Notes: a model not told the origin generated them from the sequence alone. DNA of 64,000 nt from Limanda limanda (GCF_963576545.1 NC_083647.1:1689507-1753506), one strand, 5' to 3'. Positions 8,879-19,303 are shown, counted from the stretch's first letter. Numbers and translations are program-made.

Positions 8879-11800
8879 ATGGCTGTAGTAAAGATGCTTT
8901 CTTTAAATGTAAGAGGGATGAGGGATACGTTAAAAAGAAGGACTGTTTATGATTTTGTGGACCATCTGCATGTTGATATTTGTTTATTGCAGGAGGTTCA
9001 TTTACGGGACATGGGGGATGCTGCGAATTTCTCAAGGGAGTGGACGAAAGGGGACTCAATCTGGAGCGTGGGAGGGGTCCACTCTACAGGGGTAGGGATT
9101 TTGTTTGGGGTAAAAGAGATTAGGGTGGAGGATGTTTTCATTATTGTCCAAGGGAGGATAATGGGGGCTGACATCACATGGGGGACAAGCAAGCTCAGGG
9201 TTGTGGTGGTGTATGGACCACAAACTCAGAGGGAACGTAGAGAAATGTTTGAGTTGGTAGAGCCACACTTGGCCACCAATAGGCAGGTAATTGTAGGTGG
9301 GGATTTCAATGTGCAGTTAGGTAAGGGGGGGGACACCAGCGATATTTACATCTCCCACCTTATGGCTAGACACGGGTTGGTAGATGGGGGGAGGATGGTC
9401 AGGCCTCTGGCAGACGGCCCCACATGGCGTAACTCACGTGGTACGTTTAAACGTCTTGACTACGTGTTTGCAGCAAAGTCTTTAAGTCTGGTGTCAGGTC
9501 GACTGCTCCCTGTGTTCTTCTCTGACCATGATGGGCTGCTGTTTGAGGTGCGCCTGTGCCTGCCTATTTTTGGGCGTGGGTACTGGCGTCTCAATATTAG
9601 CATATTAGAGGAGGACACTTTCAAACAAAGTTTTGAACTATTTTTCAAAAACCTTTTAGGAATAAGACCATTGTGTCCTGGGGTGATGGAGTGGTGGGAA
9701 GTAGCCAAGAAAAGGATAAAAATGTTTTGCGTTAGTTATTGTAAAAGGAAGGTGAGGTTGGCAAAGAGGGAGGTTTTTCGCTTACAGCGCCTCCTCGAGC
9801 TGGAGTACAGCAAAGGAAACAGCGGTGGCACAGTAAATCAGCGGGCTTGTGACACCCTAAAAGCAAAGCTTAGGGAGGTCTTTGAGGTAAGGGCCCGGGC
9901 TTACCTGTTGCAGGCACGGCGAAACTTCCTAGAGAAGCACGAGACGTGTTCCGCTGCTTTTTTCAACTCAATACGGGCAGACAGGAAAAGACAGGTACAG
10001 ACCGGAATCAGGGATAAGCAGGGTGTGGTAGTGTCGGAAGCAGCTGAGATGGTGGGGGCTGCTACTGACTACTACCGCACAAGTTTCCAGGAGAAAGAGG
10101 TAGATGTAGAGGGAGGGGAGATCTTTCTGAACTTACTGACCAAGCAGGTGCCGTCCGACATAGCGCAGACTTTGGAGGCCCCGCTTACCCTCAAAGAGCT
10201 CGAGGGTGCCCTTGGTAAAATGAACAGGCGGAAGGTGCCTGGCATAGACGGACTGCCGGTGGAGTTTTATCTCAAGTTCTGGGAGATTCTCGGGCCGGTA
10301 TTGTTGGAGGTGTTGTCCACAATACTTCTCACAGGTGCAATGGGAGGGACTATGGCCACAGGAGTGATCTCCCTTCTGTTTAAGAAGGGGGATGGAACCG
10401 ACCTCGGGAACTGGCGGCCACTGACCATGTTGTGTGTTGACTATAAACTTCTGGCAAAGGTCCTAGCGGATCGGCTGGGCACAGCGCTTCCACACGTGGT
10501 CCATGTGGACCAAACGTGTGGGGTGGCAGGGCGCTCGGTGAAGTGGAATCTCCAGCTCATACGAGACGCTGCCGCGTGGGCGGAAGACAGACACCTGCCA
10601 TTTATGGTGGTGGGTCTCGACCAGGCAAAGGCCTTTGACAGGGTTCACTGGGGTTTTATGTTTAGGGTGTTGGAAAGGCTAGGCTTTAACAAGGTTTTTG
10701 TCGAATGGCTGCGCACATTATACACAGGTGTGGGGAGCAAGGTGTCAGTCAACGGGCACTTAAGGGAAATTTTCAGGTTGCACTCAGGGGTAAGACAGGG
10801 CTGCCCACTCTCACCGCTGCTCTACATCCTTTATTTAGAGCCCCTGGCGGCAACCATTCGGGCTGACCCAGGGGTGAAAGGTTTCCTGGTTCCCGGCAGC
10901 AGAGGCCTACGGGTCAAGCTGTCACAGTATGCAGACGACACCACACTGCTGCTAGACAGGGATGAGAGTCTCATCCGATCCTTGGAGATTTTTCAGGACT
11001 TTGGTCGGGTGTCTGGAGCAAAACTGAATCACGCCAAGTCCTCTGTAAAGTTCTTTGGGCGTTGGAAAGAAAGGACGGATGTACCGGGAGGGTTGTCGCT
11101 CTGCACAGGACCACTGAAGGTACTAGGGGTCAGCTTTGAGACAGCCAACAGTGCCACGATCAACTGGACCAGGCGAATTACAGCAGTCCAGAAGAAGCTT
11201 GCACTCTGGAAGAGCAGGTGCCTGACCTTTATAGGGAAGGTACTTGTTCTGAAGGTAGACATTCTGCCATCCCTGCTATATTTGGCATACATATACCCAC
11301 TGCCAGTGAGCATGAGGAGACCTCTCATGCGCTTTGTGTTCGATTTCATATGGGGGGGGAGATACGAATACGTGGCCAGAACTCGCATGCTTTCTGGTAT
11401 CGAAGCAGGAGGGAGGGATGTGCCACACCTCCCGCTGAAACTGGACTGCATTTTTGTTTCTTCCCTGTGCAGGGAGCTTTCTTTTCCAATAGAGCACCCC
11501 TCAGGCTATTTTTTAAGGCTTTATTTCGCGTACCAAGCTAGGGGGTTGATGGTCTGGAACAATTTGGCACCCAGGGTGGAGCAGCAGCCATGGCATTACA
11601 ACCATGCAGCTAGGTGGCTGCGGGCTCATCCTGAGGCCTCCGACAGAGCAATACAAATAGATCACAGAGCCCTCTACAGAGAGGTCAGTAAGGCAGTGGT
11701 CGCACTTCCGTTGGTGGGGACCCCGACAAAGATTTGGCGGGGGATCCAGCCAGGGGGGCTTGACAACAGGCTCAAAGACATAAATTGGTTATGCCTGCAC

Positions 11801-12232
11801 AAATGCCTGCCAGTGCGGGAAACCATGTACAGGCATGGGTTGGCAAGATCCCCTGCGTGCCCTCGGGCAACCTGTTCAGGTGAGGAAACGGTCAGGCATG
11901 TCATGTGGGACTGTCCAACTGCAAAGGTAGTATGGGGTAAAGTGGGGGAGCGGCTAAGGCAGGTAGTACGAGGATTTAATTTGACCTGGGATAAGGTTGA
12001 AAGAGGTTTAGGCTCAGGAAATTTCCCAATGTGGTATATCATAAGTATTACAAAGAGGATTATGTGGTTGGCCAGGCAAGACCTGGTAAAGAGAGATAAA
12101 GACAGCGGTGTGGAAGGGATCATGAGGAGGGTGGAAGCTGAGGTAAAGGGGAAAATCAAAAGGGACATGGAGAAGTGGGGGAAGCATGCCGCTCTAGAGA
12201 GGTGGAAGGGAGGGTTTGGGTGGATATGGTGA
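8879..12232 (+). CDS. Retrotransposon ORF2, AP endonuclease-reverse transcriptase
   Basis: 1117 aa; nicks the target and primes reverse transcription on it. N-terminal APE-type endonuclease, about 1-225: N10 (LNVRG), E39 (LLQEV), Y112 (VYGP), GDFN at 141-144, TW at 182-183, RLDYVF at 192-197, SDH at 215-217. Reverse transcriptase, about 440-760: KVPGIDGLP near 452, NWRPLTML at 511-518, DQAKAFD at 581-587 (catalytic D581), SGVRQGCPLSP at 636-646, YADD at 684-687. A C-terminal zinc-knuckle-like motif has C994, C999, H1007 and C1012 followed by a conserved W. This order and length fit L1/Tx1-clade ORF2. The start ATG has A at -3 and G at +4. No internal stop or missing catalytic residue is seen. 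The endonuclease is the likely source of U2 site choice, as in other sequence-specific Tx1 elements. Confidence 0.95.
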   Translation: MAVVKMLSLNVRGMRDTLKRRTVYDFVDHLHVDICLLQEVHLRDMGDAANFSREWTKGDSIWSVGGVHSTGVGILFGVKEIRVEDVFIIVQGRIMGADITWGTSKLRVVVVYGPQTQRERREMFELVEPHLATNRQVIVGGDFNVQLGKGGDTSDIYISHLMARHGLVDGGRMVRPLADGPTWRNSRGTFKRLDYVFAAKSLSLVSGRLLPVFFSDHDGLLFEVRLCLPIFGRGYWRLNISILEEDTFKQSFELFFKNLLGIRPLCPGVMEWWEVAKKRIKMFCVSYCKRKVRLAKREVFRLQRLLELEYSKGNSGGTVNQRACDTLKAKLREVFEVRARAYLLQARRNFLEKHETCSAAFFNSIRADRKRQVQTGIRDKQGVVVSEAAEMVGAATDYYRTSFQEKEVDVEGGEIFLNLLTKQVPSDIAQTLEAPLTLKELEGALGKMNRRKVPGIDGLPVEFYLKFWEILGPVLLEVLSTILLTGAMGGTMATGVISLLFKKGDGTDLGNWRPLTMLCVDYKLLAKVLADRLGTALPHVVHVDQTCGVAGRSVKWNLQLIRDAAAWAEDRHLPFMVVGLDQAKAFDRVHWGFMFRVLERLGFNKVFVEWLRTLYTGVGSKVSVNGHLREIFRLHSGVRQGCPLSPLLYILYLEPLAATIRADPGVKGFLVPGSRGLRVKLSQYADDTTLLLDRDESLIRSLEIFQDFGRVSGAKLNHAKSSVKFFGRWKERTDVPGGLSLCTGPLKVLGVSFETANSATINWTRRITAVQKKLALWKSRCLTFIGKVLVLKVDILPSLLYLAYIYPLPVSMRRPLMRFVFDFIWGGRYEYVARTRMLSGIEAGGRDVPHLPLKLDCIFVSSLCRELSFPIEHPSGYFLRLYFAYQARGLMVWNNLAPRVEQQPWHYNHAARWLRAHPEASDRAIQIDHRALYREVSKAVVALPLVGTPTKIWRGIQPGGLDNRLKDINWLCLHKCLPVRETMYRHGLARSPACPRATCSGEETVRHVMWDCPTAKVVWGKVGERLRQVVRGFNLTWDKVERGLGSGNFPMWYIISITKRIMWLARQDLVKRDKDSGVEGIMRRVEAEVKGKIKRDMEKWGKHAALERWKGGFGWIW

Positions 12233-12442
12233 GCTAAGAGGGAAGGCAAAAGGGTTTCTTTGGGCTGTTTTTGTTTATTATTTCACCTGTTATTTTTGCA
12301 ACATGGACAGGGAAGGTTTTGAAAAACGAACATTCTATACCTGCAAGGGGCACAATTGATGCCGAACGTTGTATTAGGGATGGTCATACGTGATGTTTGA
12401 TTTGTCTTGATTTGTATGTAACTGATGAAAGTTTTTTGTAAT
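12233..12442 (+). other. Retrotransposon 3' UTR
   Basis: About 210 nt, T-rich, without an ORF or recognisable RNA gene. It ends in aataaa (12440-12445), a poly(A)-signal match that merges with the poly(A) tract. Confidence 0.75.

Positions 12443-12470
<28 letters not shown>
12443..12470 (+). repeat. Retrotransposon poly(A) tail
   Basis: 28 uninterrupted A residues joined directly to U2 nt 39, the mark of target-primed reverse transcription. The last A could equally be U2 nt 38. Confidence 0.93.
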
Positions 12471-12474
<4 letters not shown>

Positions 12475-12620
12475 TTCTTATCAGTTTAATATCTGATATG
12501 TCCTCTATATGAGGACTACATATTAAGCAGATTTTTGGCAAGAGGAGCAGAAATGTGGAGCTTGCTCCCTTCTCTCCACGCATCGACCTAGCATTGCAGT
12601 GCCGCTGGGAACGGTGCACT
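12471..12620 (+). pseudogene. RNU2: U2 snRNA copy 10, 3' fragment (nt 39-188)
   Basis: Remaining 150 nt of the interrupted U2, otherwise consensus, with its own 3' box but no promoter. U2 nt 34-37/38 are missing. Confidence 0.96.
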
Positions 12621-12922
12621 CTGTTCTTACCCTGTAGAAAAGCAAACACTCAAGACCTACTGGGAGACTTGGTTAGAAACCAGAGTCAGCTATTTGGACC
12701 CAATGTAAGTGGTTCAGGGATCTATCGCTTAAACAGGCTTAAAAGCCAATCACAGTAGTCAGGGCAGGAGCTAATAAAGACGTGTATAATTTTGGTTGCC
12801 AAATGGGGGCGGGGTGGGAATGTTGCATACTGGGCTCTGACATGCGGAAAGAAAAGGCCTACCGTAAAGGTGGTGAATGTGACCGAGAGGCTCCACCGCT
12901 GCTCTCCAACACAGGGCCATGC

Positions 12923-13040
12923 TGACTCTGGTTTCTCTTCATAACGCACAAGTGTTTCGCCTTTTACTAAAGACTTCCGTGGAGAGGAACAAACATGAGT
13001 TGAATATATTTTTGGCAGGCTTTGCTTCATGGCTGAGCCT
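12923..13040 (+). ncRNA. RNU5: U5 snRNA, copy 10
   Basis: Variant C32G beside loop I, shared with copies 26 and 32. First U5 right of the retrotransposon; intact. Confidence 0.93.
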
Positions 13041-13215
13041 TTTGAAATTGTGAAAAGTCAAAGAGCTGTCTAGGTCAGAAATCAAGCGTCCACAAAGGAG
13101 AGCTCGGGCGGAGGTGATAAGCAGCAGCCATCGTTATGCACACCTCCAAATGTGGCACCATATCAAGTGAGATTTGTGCCAAGAGCCTGGCGTGGACATC
13201 CAACACTTGGGGATT

Positions 13216-13403
13216 ATCGCTTCTCGGCCTTTTGGCTAAGATCAAGTGTAGTATCTGTTCTTATCAGTTTAATATCTGATATGTCCTCTATATGAGGACT
13301 ACATATTAAGCAGATTTTTGGCAAGAGGAGCAGAAATGTGGAGCTTGCTCCCTTCTCTCCACGCATCGACCTAGCATTGCAGTGCCGCTGGGAACGGTGC
13401 ACT
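13216..13403 (+). ncRNA. RNU2: U2 snRNA, copy 11
   Basis: Consensus sequence. Confidence 0.96.
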
Positions 13404-13704
13404 CTGTTCTTACCCTGTAGAAAAGCAGACACTCAAGACCTGCTGGGAGACTTGGTGAGAAACCAGAGTCAGCTATTTTGACCCAATGTAATGGTTCAGG
13501 GATCAATCGCTTAAACAGGCTTAAAAGCCAATCACAGTAGTCAAGGCAGGAGCTAATAAAGACGTGTATAATTTTGGTTGCCAAATGGGGGCGGGGTGGG
13601 AATGTTGCATACTGGGCTCTGAAATGCGGAAAGAAAAGATCTACCGTAAAGGTGGTGAATATGACTGAGAGGCTCCACCGCTGCTCTCCAACACAGGGCC
13701 TTGC

Positions 13705-13822
13705 TGACTCTGGTTTCTCTTCATAACGCACAAGTCTTTCGCCTTTTACTAAAGACTTCTGTGGAGAGGAACAAACATGAGTTGAATATATTTTTGGCAG
13801 GCTTTGCTTCATGGCTGAGCCT
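13705..13822 (+). ncRNA. RNU5: U5 snRNA, copy 11
   Basis: Variant C56T, shared with copies 27 and 33. Confidence 0.93.
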
Positions 13823-13997
13823 TTTGAAATTGTGAAAAGTCAAAGAGCTGTCTAGGTCAGTAATCAAGCGTCCACAAAGGAGAGCTCGGGCGGAGGTGAT
13901 AAGCAGCAGCCATCGTTATGCACACCTCCAAATGTGGCACCATCTCAAGTGAGATTTGTGCCAAGAGCCTGGCGTGGACATCCAACACTTGGGGATT

Positions 13998-14185
13998 ATC
14001 GCTTCTCGGCCTTCTGGCTAAGATCAAGTGTAGTATCTGTTCTTATCAGTTTAATATCTGATATGTCCTCTATATGAGGACTACATATTAAGTAGATTTT
14101 TGGAAAGAGGAGCAGAAATGTGGAGCTTGCTCCCTTCTCTCCACGCATCGACCTAGCATTGCAGTGCCGCTGGGAACGGTGCACT
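13998..14185 (+). ncRNA. RNU2: U2 snRNA, copy 12
   Basis: Variants T17C, C96T, C107A; T17C and C96T are shared with copies 28 and 34. Confidence 0.94.
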
Positions 14186-14487
14186 CTGTTCTTACCCTGT
14201 AGAAAAGCAAACACTCAAGACCTGCTGGGAGACTTGGTGAGAAACCAGAGTCTGCTATTTGGACCCAATGTAAGTGGTTCAGGGATCTATCGCTTAAACA
14301 GGCTTAAAAGCCAATCACAGTAGTCAGGGCAGGAGCAAATAAAGACGTGTATAATTTTGGTTGCCAGATGGGGGCGGGGTGGGAATGTTGCATACTGGGC
14401 TCTGACATGCGGAAAGAAAAGGCCTACCGTGAAGGTGGTGAATGTGACCGAGAGGCTCCACCGCTGCTCTCCAACACAGGGCCATGC

Positions 14488-14605
14488 TGACTCTGGTTTC
14501 TCTTCATAACGCACAAGTCTTTCGCCTTTTACTAAAGACTTCCGTGGAGAGGAACAAACATGAGTTGAATATATTTTTGGCAGGCTTTGCTTCATGGCTG
14601 AGCCT
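14488..14605 (+). ncRNA. RNU5: U5 snRNA, copy 12
   Basis: Consensus sequence. Confidence 0.94.
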
Positions 14606-14780
14606 TTTGAAATTGTGAAAAGTCAAAGAGCTGTCTAGGTCAGAAATCAAGCGTCCACAAAGGAGAGCTCGGGCGGAGGTGATAAGCAGCAGCCATCGTT
14701 ATGCACACCTCCAAATGTGGCACCATATCAAGTGAGATTTGTGCCAAGAGCCTGGCGTGGACATCCAACACTTGGGGATT

Positions 14781-14968
14781 ATCGCTTCTCGGCCTTTTGG
14801 CTAAGATCAAGTGTAGTATCTGTTCTTATCAGTTTAATATCTGATATGTCCTCTATATGAGGACTACATATTAAGCAGATTTTTGGCAAGAGGAGCAGAA
14901 ATGTGGAGCTTGCTCCCTTCTCTCCACGCATCGACCTAGCATTGCAGTGCCGCTGGGAACGGTGCACT
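14781..14968 (+). ncRNA. RNU2: U2 snRNA, copy 13
   Basis: Consensus sequence. Confidence 0.96.
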
Positions 14969-15270
14969 CTGTTCTTACCCTGTAGAAAAGCAAACACTCA
15001 AGACCTGCTGGGAGACTTGGTTAGAAACCAGAGTCAGCTATTTGGACCCAATGTAAGTGGTTCAGGGATCTATCGCTTAAACAGGCTTAAAAGCCAATCA
15101 CAGTAGTCAGGGCAGGAGCTAATAAAGACGTGTATAATTTTGGTTGCCAAATGGGGGCGGGGTGGGAATGTTGCATACTGGGCTCTGACATGCGGAAAGA
15201 AAAGGCCTACCGTGAAGGTGGTGAATGTGACCGAGAGGCTCCACCGCTGCTCTCCAACACAGGGCCATGC

Positions 15271-15388
15271 TGACTCTAGTTTCTCTTCATAACGCACAAG
15301 TCTTTCGCCTTTTACTAAAGACTTCCGTGGAGAGGAACAAACATGAGTTGAATATATTTTTGGCAGGCTTTGCTTCATGGCTGAGCCT
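15271..15388 (+). ncRNA. RNU5: U5 snRNA, copy 13
   Basis: Variant G8A. Confidence 0.93.
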
Positions 15389-15563
15389 TTTGAAATTGTG
15401 AAAAGTCAAAGAGCTGTCTAGGTCAGAAATCAAGCGTCCACAAAGGAGAGCTCGGGCGGAGGTGATAAGCAGCAGCCATCGTTATGCACACCTCCAAATG
15501 TGGCACCATATCAAGTGAGATTTGTGCCAAGAGCCTGGCGTGGACATCCAACACTTGGGGATT

Positions 15564-15751
15564 ATCGCTTCTCGGCCTTTTGGCTAAGATCAAGTGTAGT
15601 ATCTGTTCTTATCAGTTTAATATCTGATATGTCCTCTATATGGGGACTACATATTAAGCAGATTTTTGGCAAGAGGAGCAGAAATGTGGAGCTTGCTCCC
15701 TTCTCTCGACACATCGACCTAGCATTGCAGTGCCGCTGGGAACGGTGCACT
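15564..15751 (+). ncRNA. RNU2: U2 snRNA, copy 14
   Basis: Variants A80G, C145G, G148A; the same triplet recurs in copy 36. Confidence 0.94.
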
Positions 15752-16053
15752 CTGTTCTTACCCTGTAGAAAAGCAAACACTCAAGACCTGCTGGTAGACT
15801 TGGTGAGAAACCAGAGTCAGCTATTTGGACCCAATGTAAGTGGTTCAGGGATCTATCGCTTAAACAGGCTTAAAAGCCAATCACAGTAGTCAGGGCAGGA
15901 GCTAATAAAGACGTGTATAATTTTGGTTGCCAGATGGGGGCGGGGTGGGAATGTTGCATACTGGGCTCTGACATGCGGAAAGAAAAGGCCTACCGTGAAG
16001 GTGGTGAATGTGACCGAGAGGCTCCACCGCTGCTCTCCAACACAGGGCCATGC

Positions 16054-16171
16054 TTACTCTGGTTTCTCTTCATAACGCACAAGTCTTTCGCCTTTTACTA
16101 AAGACTTCCGTGGAGAGGAACAAACATGAGTTGAATATATTTTTGGCAGGCTTTGCTTCATGGCTGAGCCT
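16054..16171 (+). ncRNA. RNU5: U5 snRNA, copy 14
   Basis: Variant G2T. Confidence 0.93.
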
Positions 16172-16346
16172 TTTGAAATTGTGAAAAGTCAAAGAGCTGT
16201 CTAGGTCAGAAATCAAGCGTCCACAAAGGAGAGCTCGGGCGGAGGTGATAAGCAGCAGCCATCGTTATGCACACCTCCAAATGTGGCACCATCTCAAGTG
16301 AGATTTGTGCCAAGAGCCTGGCGTGGACATCCAACACTTGGGGATT

Positions 16347-16534
16347 ATCGCTTCTCGGCCTTTTGGCTAAGATCAAGTGTAGTATCTGTTCTTATCAGTT
16401 TAATATCTGATATGTCCTCTATATGAGGACTACATATTAAGCAGATTTTTGGCAAGAGGAGCAGAAATGTGGAGCTTGCTCCCTTCTCTACACGCATCAA
16501 CCTAGCATTGCAGTGCCGCTGGGAACGGTGCACT
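16347..16534 (+). ncRNA. RNU2: U2 snRNA, copy 15
   Basis: Variants C145A, G153A, shared with copy 27. Confidence 0.94.
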
Positions 16535-16836
16535 CTGTTCTTACCCTGTAGAAAAGCAGACACTCAAGACCTGCTGGGAGACTTGTTGAGAAACCAGAGT
16601 CAGCTATTTGGACCCAATGTAAGTGGTTCAGGGATCTATCGCTTAAACAGGCTTAAAAGCCAATCACAGTAGTCAGGGCAGGAGCTAATAAAGACGTGTA
16701 TAATTTTGGTTGCCAAATGGGGGCGGGGTGGGAATGTTGCATACTGGGCTCTGACATGCGGAAAGAAAAGGCCTACCGTAAAGGTGGTGAATGTGACCGA
16801 GAGTCTCCAGCGCTGCTCTCCAACACAGGGCCATGC

Positions 16837-16953
16837 TGACTCTGGTTTCTCTTCATAACGCACAAGTCTTTCGCCTTTTACTAAAGACTTCCGTGGAGAG
16901 GAACAAACATGAGTTGAATATATTTTTGGCGACTTTGCTTCATGGCTGAGCCT
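16837..16953 (+). ncRNA. RNU5: U5 snRNA, copy 15 (1-nt deletion)
   Basis: ggcgacttt in place of ggcaggcttt alters the 5' strand of the 3' hairpin. Shared with copy 39. Confidence 0.9.
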
Positions 16954-17128
16954 TTTGAAATTGTGAAAAGTCAAAGAGCTGTCTAGGTCAGAAATCAAGC
17001 GTCCACAAAGGAGAGCTCGGGCGGAGGTGATAAGCAGCAGCCATCGTTATGCACACCTCCAAATGTGGCACCATCTCAAGTGAGATTTGTGCCAAGAGCC
17101 TGGCGTGGACATCCAACACTTGGGGATT

Positions 17129-17316
17129 ATCGCTTCTCGGCCTTTTGGCTAAGATCAAGTGTAGTATCTGTTCTTATCAGTTTAATATCTGATATGTCCT
17201 CTATATGAGGACTACATATTAAGCAGATTTTTGGCAAGAGGAGCAGAAATGTGGAGCTTGCTCCCTTCTCTCCACGCATCGACCTAGCATTGCAGTGCCT
17301 CCGGGAACGGTGCACT
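17129..17316 (+). ncRNA. RNU2: U2 snRNA, copy 16
   Basis: Variants G172T, T174C; T174C turns an A-U pair of stem IV into A-C. Confidence 0.93.
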
Positions 17317-17618
17317 CTGTTCTTACCCTTTAGAAAAGCAAACACTCAAGACCTGCTGGGAGACTTGGTGAGAAACCAGAGTCAGCTATTTGGACTCAAT
17401 GTAAGTGGTTCAGGGATCTATCGCTTAAACAGGCTTAAAAGCCAATCACAGTAGTCAGGGCAGGAGCTAATAAAGACGTGTATAATTTTGGTTGCCAGAT
17501 GGGGGCGGGGTGGGAATGTTGCATACTGGGCTCTGACATGCGGAAAGAAAAGGCCTACCGTGAAGGTGGTGAATGTGACCGAGAGTCTCCACCGCTGCTC
17601 TCCAACACAGGGCCATGC

Positions 17619-17736
17619 TGACTCTGGTTTCTCTTCATAACGCACAAGTCTTTCGCCTTTTACTAAAGACTTCCGTAGAGAGGAACAAACATGAGTTGAA
17701 TATATTTTTGGCAGGCTTTGCTTCATGGCTGAGCCT
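17619..17736 (+). ncRNA. RNU5: U5 snRNA, copy 16
   Basis: Variant G59A in the stem I return strand. Confidence 0.92.
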
Positions 17737-17912
17737 TTTGAAATTGTGAAAAGTCAAAGAGCTGTCTAGGTCAGAAATCAAGCGTCCACAAAGGAGAGCT
17801 CGGGGCGGAGGTGATAAGCAGCAGCCATCGTTATGCACACCTCCAAATGTGGCACCATATCAAGTGAGATTTGTGCCAAGAGCCTGGCGTGGACATCCAA
17901 CACTTGGGGATT

Positions 17913-18100
17913 ATCGCTTCTCGGCCTTTTGGCTAAGATCAAGTGTATTATCTGTTCTTATCAGTTTAATATCTGATATGTCCTCTATATGAGGACTACA
18001 TATTAAGCAGATTTTTGGCAAGAGGAGCAGAAATGTGGAGCTTGCTCCCTTCTCTCCACGCATTGACCTAGCATTGCAGTGCCGCTGGGAACGGTGCACT
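17913..18100 (+). ncRNA. RNU2: U2 snRNA, copy 17 (branch-point site variant)
   Basis: G36T changes the branch-point recognition sequence GUAGUA to GUAUUA; also C152T. Likely defective, or altered in branch-point choice. Confidence 0.92.
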
Positions 18101-18402
18101 CTGTTCTTACCCTGTAGAAAAGCAAACACTCAAGACCTGCTGGTAGACTTGGTGAGAAACCAGAGTCAGCTATTTGGACCCAATGTAAGTGGTTCAGGGA
18201 TCTATCGCTTAAACAGGCTTAAAAGCCAATCACAGTAGTCAGGGCAGGAGCTAATAAAGACGTATATAATTTTGGTTGCCAGATGGGGGCGGGGTGGGAA
18301 TGTTGCATACTGGGCTCTGACATGCGGAAAGAAAAGGCCTACCGTGAAGGTGGTGAATGTGACCGAGAGGCTCCACCGCTGCTCTCCAACACAGGGCCAT
18401 GC

Positions 18403-18520
18403 TTACTCTGGTTTCCCTTCATTACGCACAAGTCTTTCGCCTTTTACTAAAGACTTCCGTGGAGAGGAACAAACATAAGTTGAATATATTTTTGGCAGGC
18501 TTTGCTTCATGGCTGAGCCT
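18403..18520 (+). ncRNA. RNU5: U5 snRNA, copy 17
   Basis: Variants G2T, T14C, A21T, G75A; one of the most diverged U5 copies. Confidence 0.91.
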
Positions 18521-18695
18521 TTTGAAATTGTGAAAAGTCAAAGAGCTGTCTAGGTCAGAAATCAAGCGTCCACAAAGGAGAGCTCGGGCGGAGGTGATAA
18601 GCAGCAGCCATCGTTATGCACACCTCCAAATGTGGCACCATATCAAGTGAGATTTGTGCCAAGAGCCTGGCGTGGACATCCAACACTTGGGGATT

Positions 18696-18883
18696 ATCGC
18701 TTCTCGGCCTTTTGGCTAAGATCAAGTGTAGTATCTGTTCTTATCAGTTTAATATCTGATATGTCCTCTATATGAGGACTACATATTAAGCAGATTTTTG
18801 GCAAGAGGATCAGAAATGTGGAGCTTGCTCCCTTCTCTCCACGCATCGACCTAGCATTGCAGTGCCGCTGGGAACGGTGCAGT
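18696..18883 (+). ncRNA. RNU2: U2 snRNA, copy 18
   Basis: Variants G115T and C187G (next to the 3' end). Confidence 0.94.
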
Positions 18884-19185
18884 CTGTTCTTACCCTGTAG
18901 AAAAGCAAACACTCAAGACCTGCTGGTAGACTTGGTGAGAAACCAGAGTCAGCTATTTGGACCCAATGTAAGTGGTTCAGGGATCTATCGCTTAAACAGG
19001 CTTAAAAGCCAATCACAGTAGTCAGGGCAGGAGCTAATAAAGACGTGTATAATTTTGGTTGCCAGATGGGGGCGGGGTGGGAATGTTGCATACTGGGCTC
19101 TGACATGCGGAAAGAAAAGGCCTACCGTGAAGGTGGTGAATGTGACCGAGAGGCTCCATCGCTGCTCTCCAACACAGGGCCATGC

Positions 19186-19303
19186 TGACTCTGGTTTCTC
19201 TTCATAACGCACAAGTCTTTCGCCTTTTACTAAAGACTTCCGTGGAGAGGAACAAACATGAGTTGAATATATTTTTGGCAGGCTTTGCTTCATGGCTGAG
19301 CCT
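19186..19303 (+). ncRNA. RNU5: U5 snRNA, copy 18
   Basis: Consensus sequence. Confidence 0.94.

Larger units (their letters stand above)
7304..12470 (+). mobile_element. Tx1-group non-LTR retrotransposon (Keno-like) in U2
   Basis: About 5.17 kb, same orientation as U2. Order: 49-nt leader, ORF1 with three CCHC knuckles, 74-nt gap, ORF2 with endonuclease and reverse transcriptase, about 210-nt 3' UTR and poly(A). There are no LTRs. U2 reads to nt 33 on the left and resumes at nt 39 on the right (nt 38 if the last A is counted as U2), so 4-5 target bases were lost and no target-site duplication is visible. Both ORFs are open and catalytic motifs are present, so this looks recent and potentially active. 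An APE-type endonuclease, an L1-like RT and U2 specificity fit Keno elements of the Tx1 group (family knowledge; no search was run). Confidence 0.93.

Noticed and set aside
7304..12470. LTR retrotransposon, or R2-type element with a restriction-like endonuclease
   Set aside because: No LTRs, integrase or protease. The endonuclease is N-terminal APE type, and the C-terminal CCHC follows the RT without a restriction-like endonuclease motif that I can see.
12374..12649. Minus-strand open frame running through the poly(A) as a phenylalanine run
   Set aside because: Translation of poly(T) joined to the antisense of U2; not a gene.
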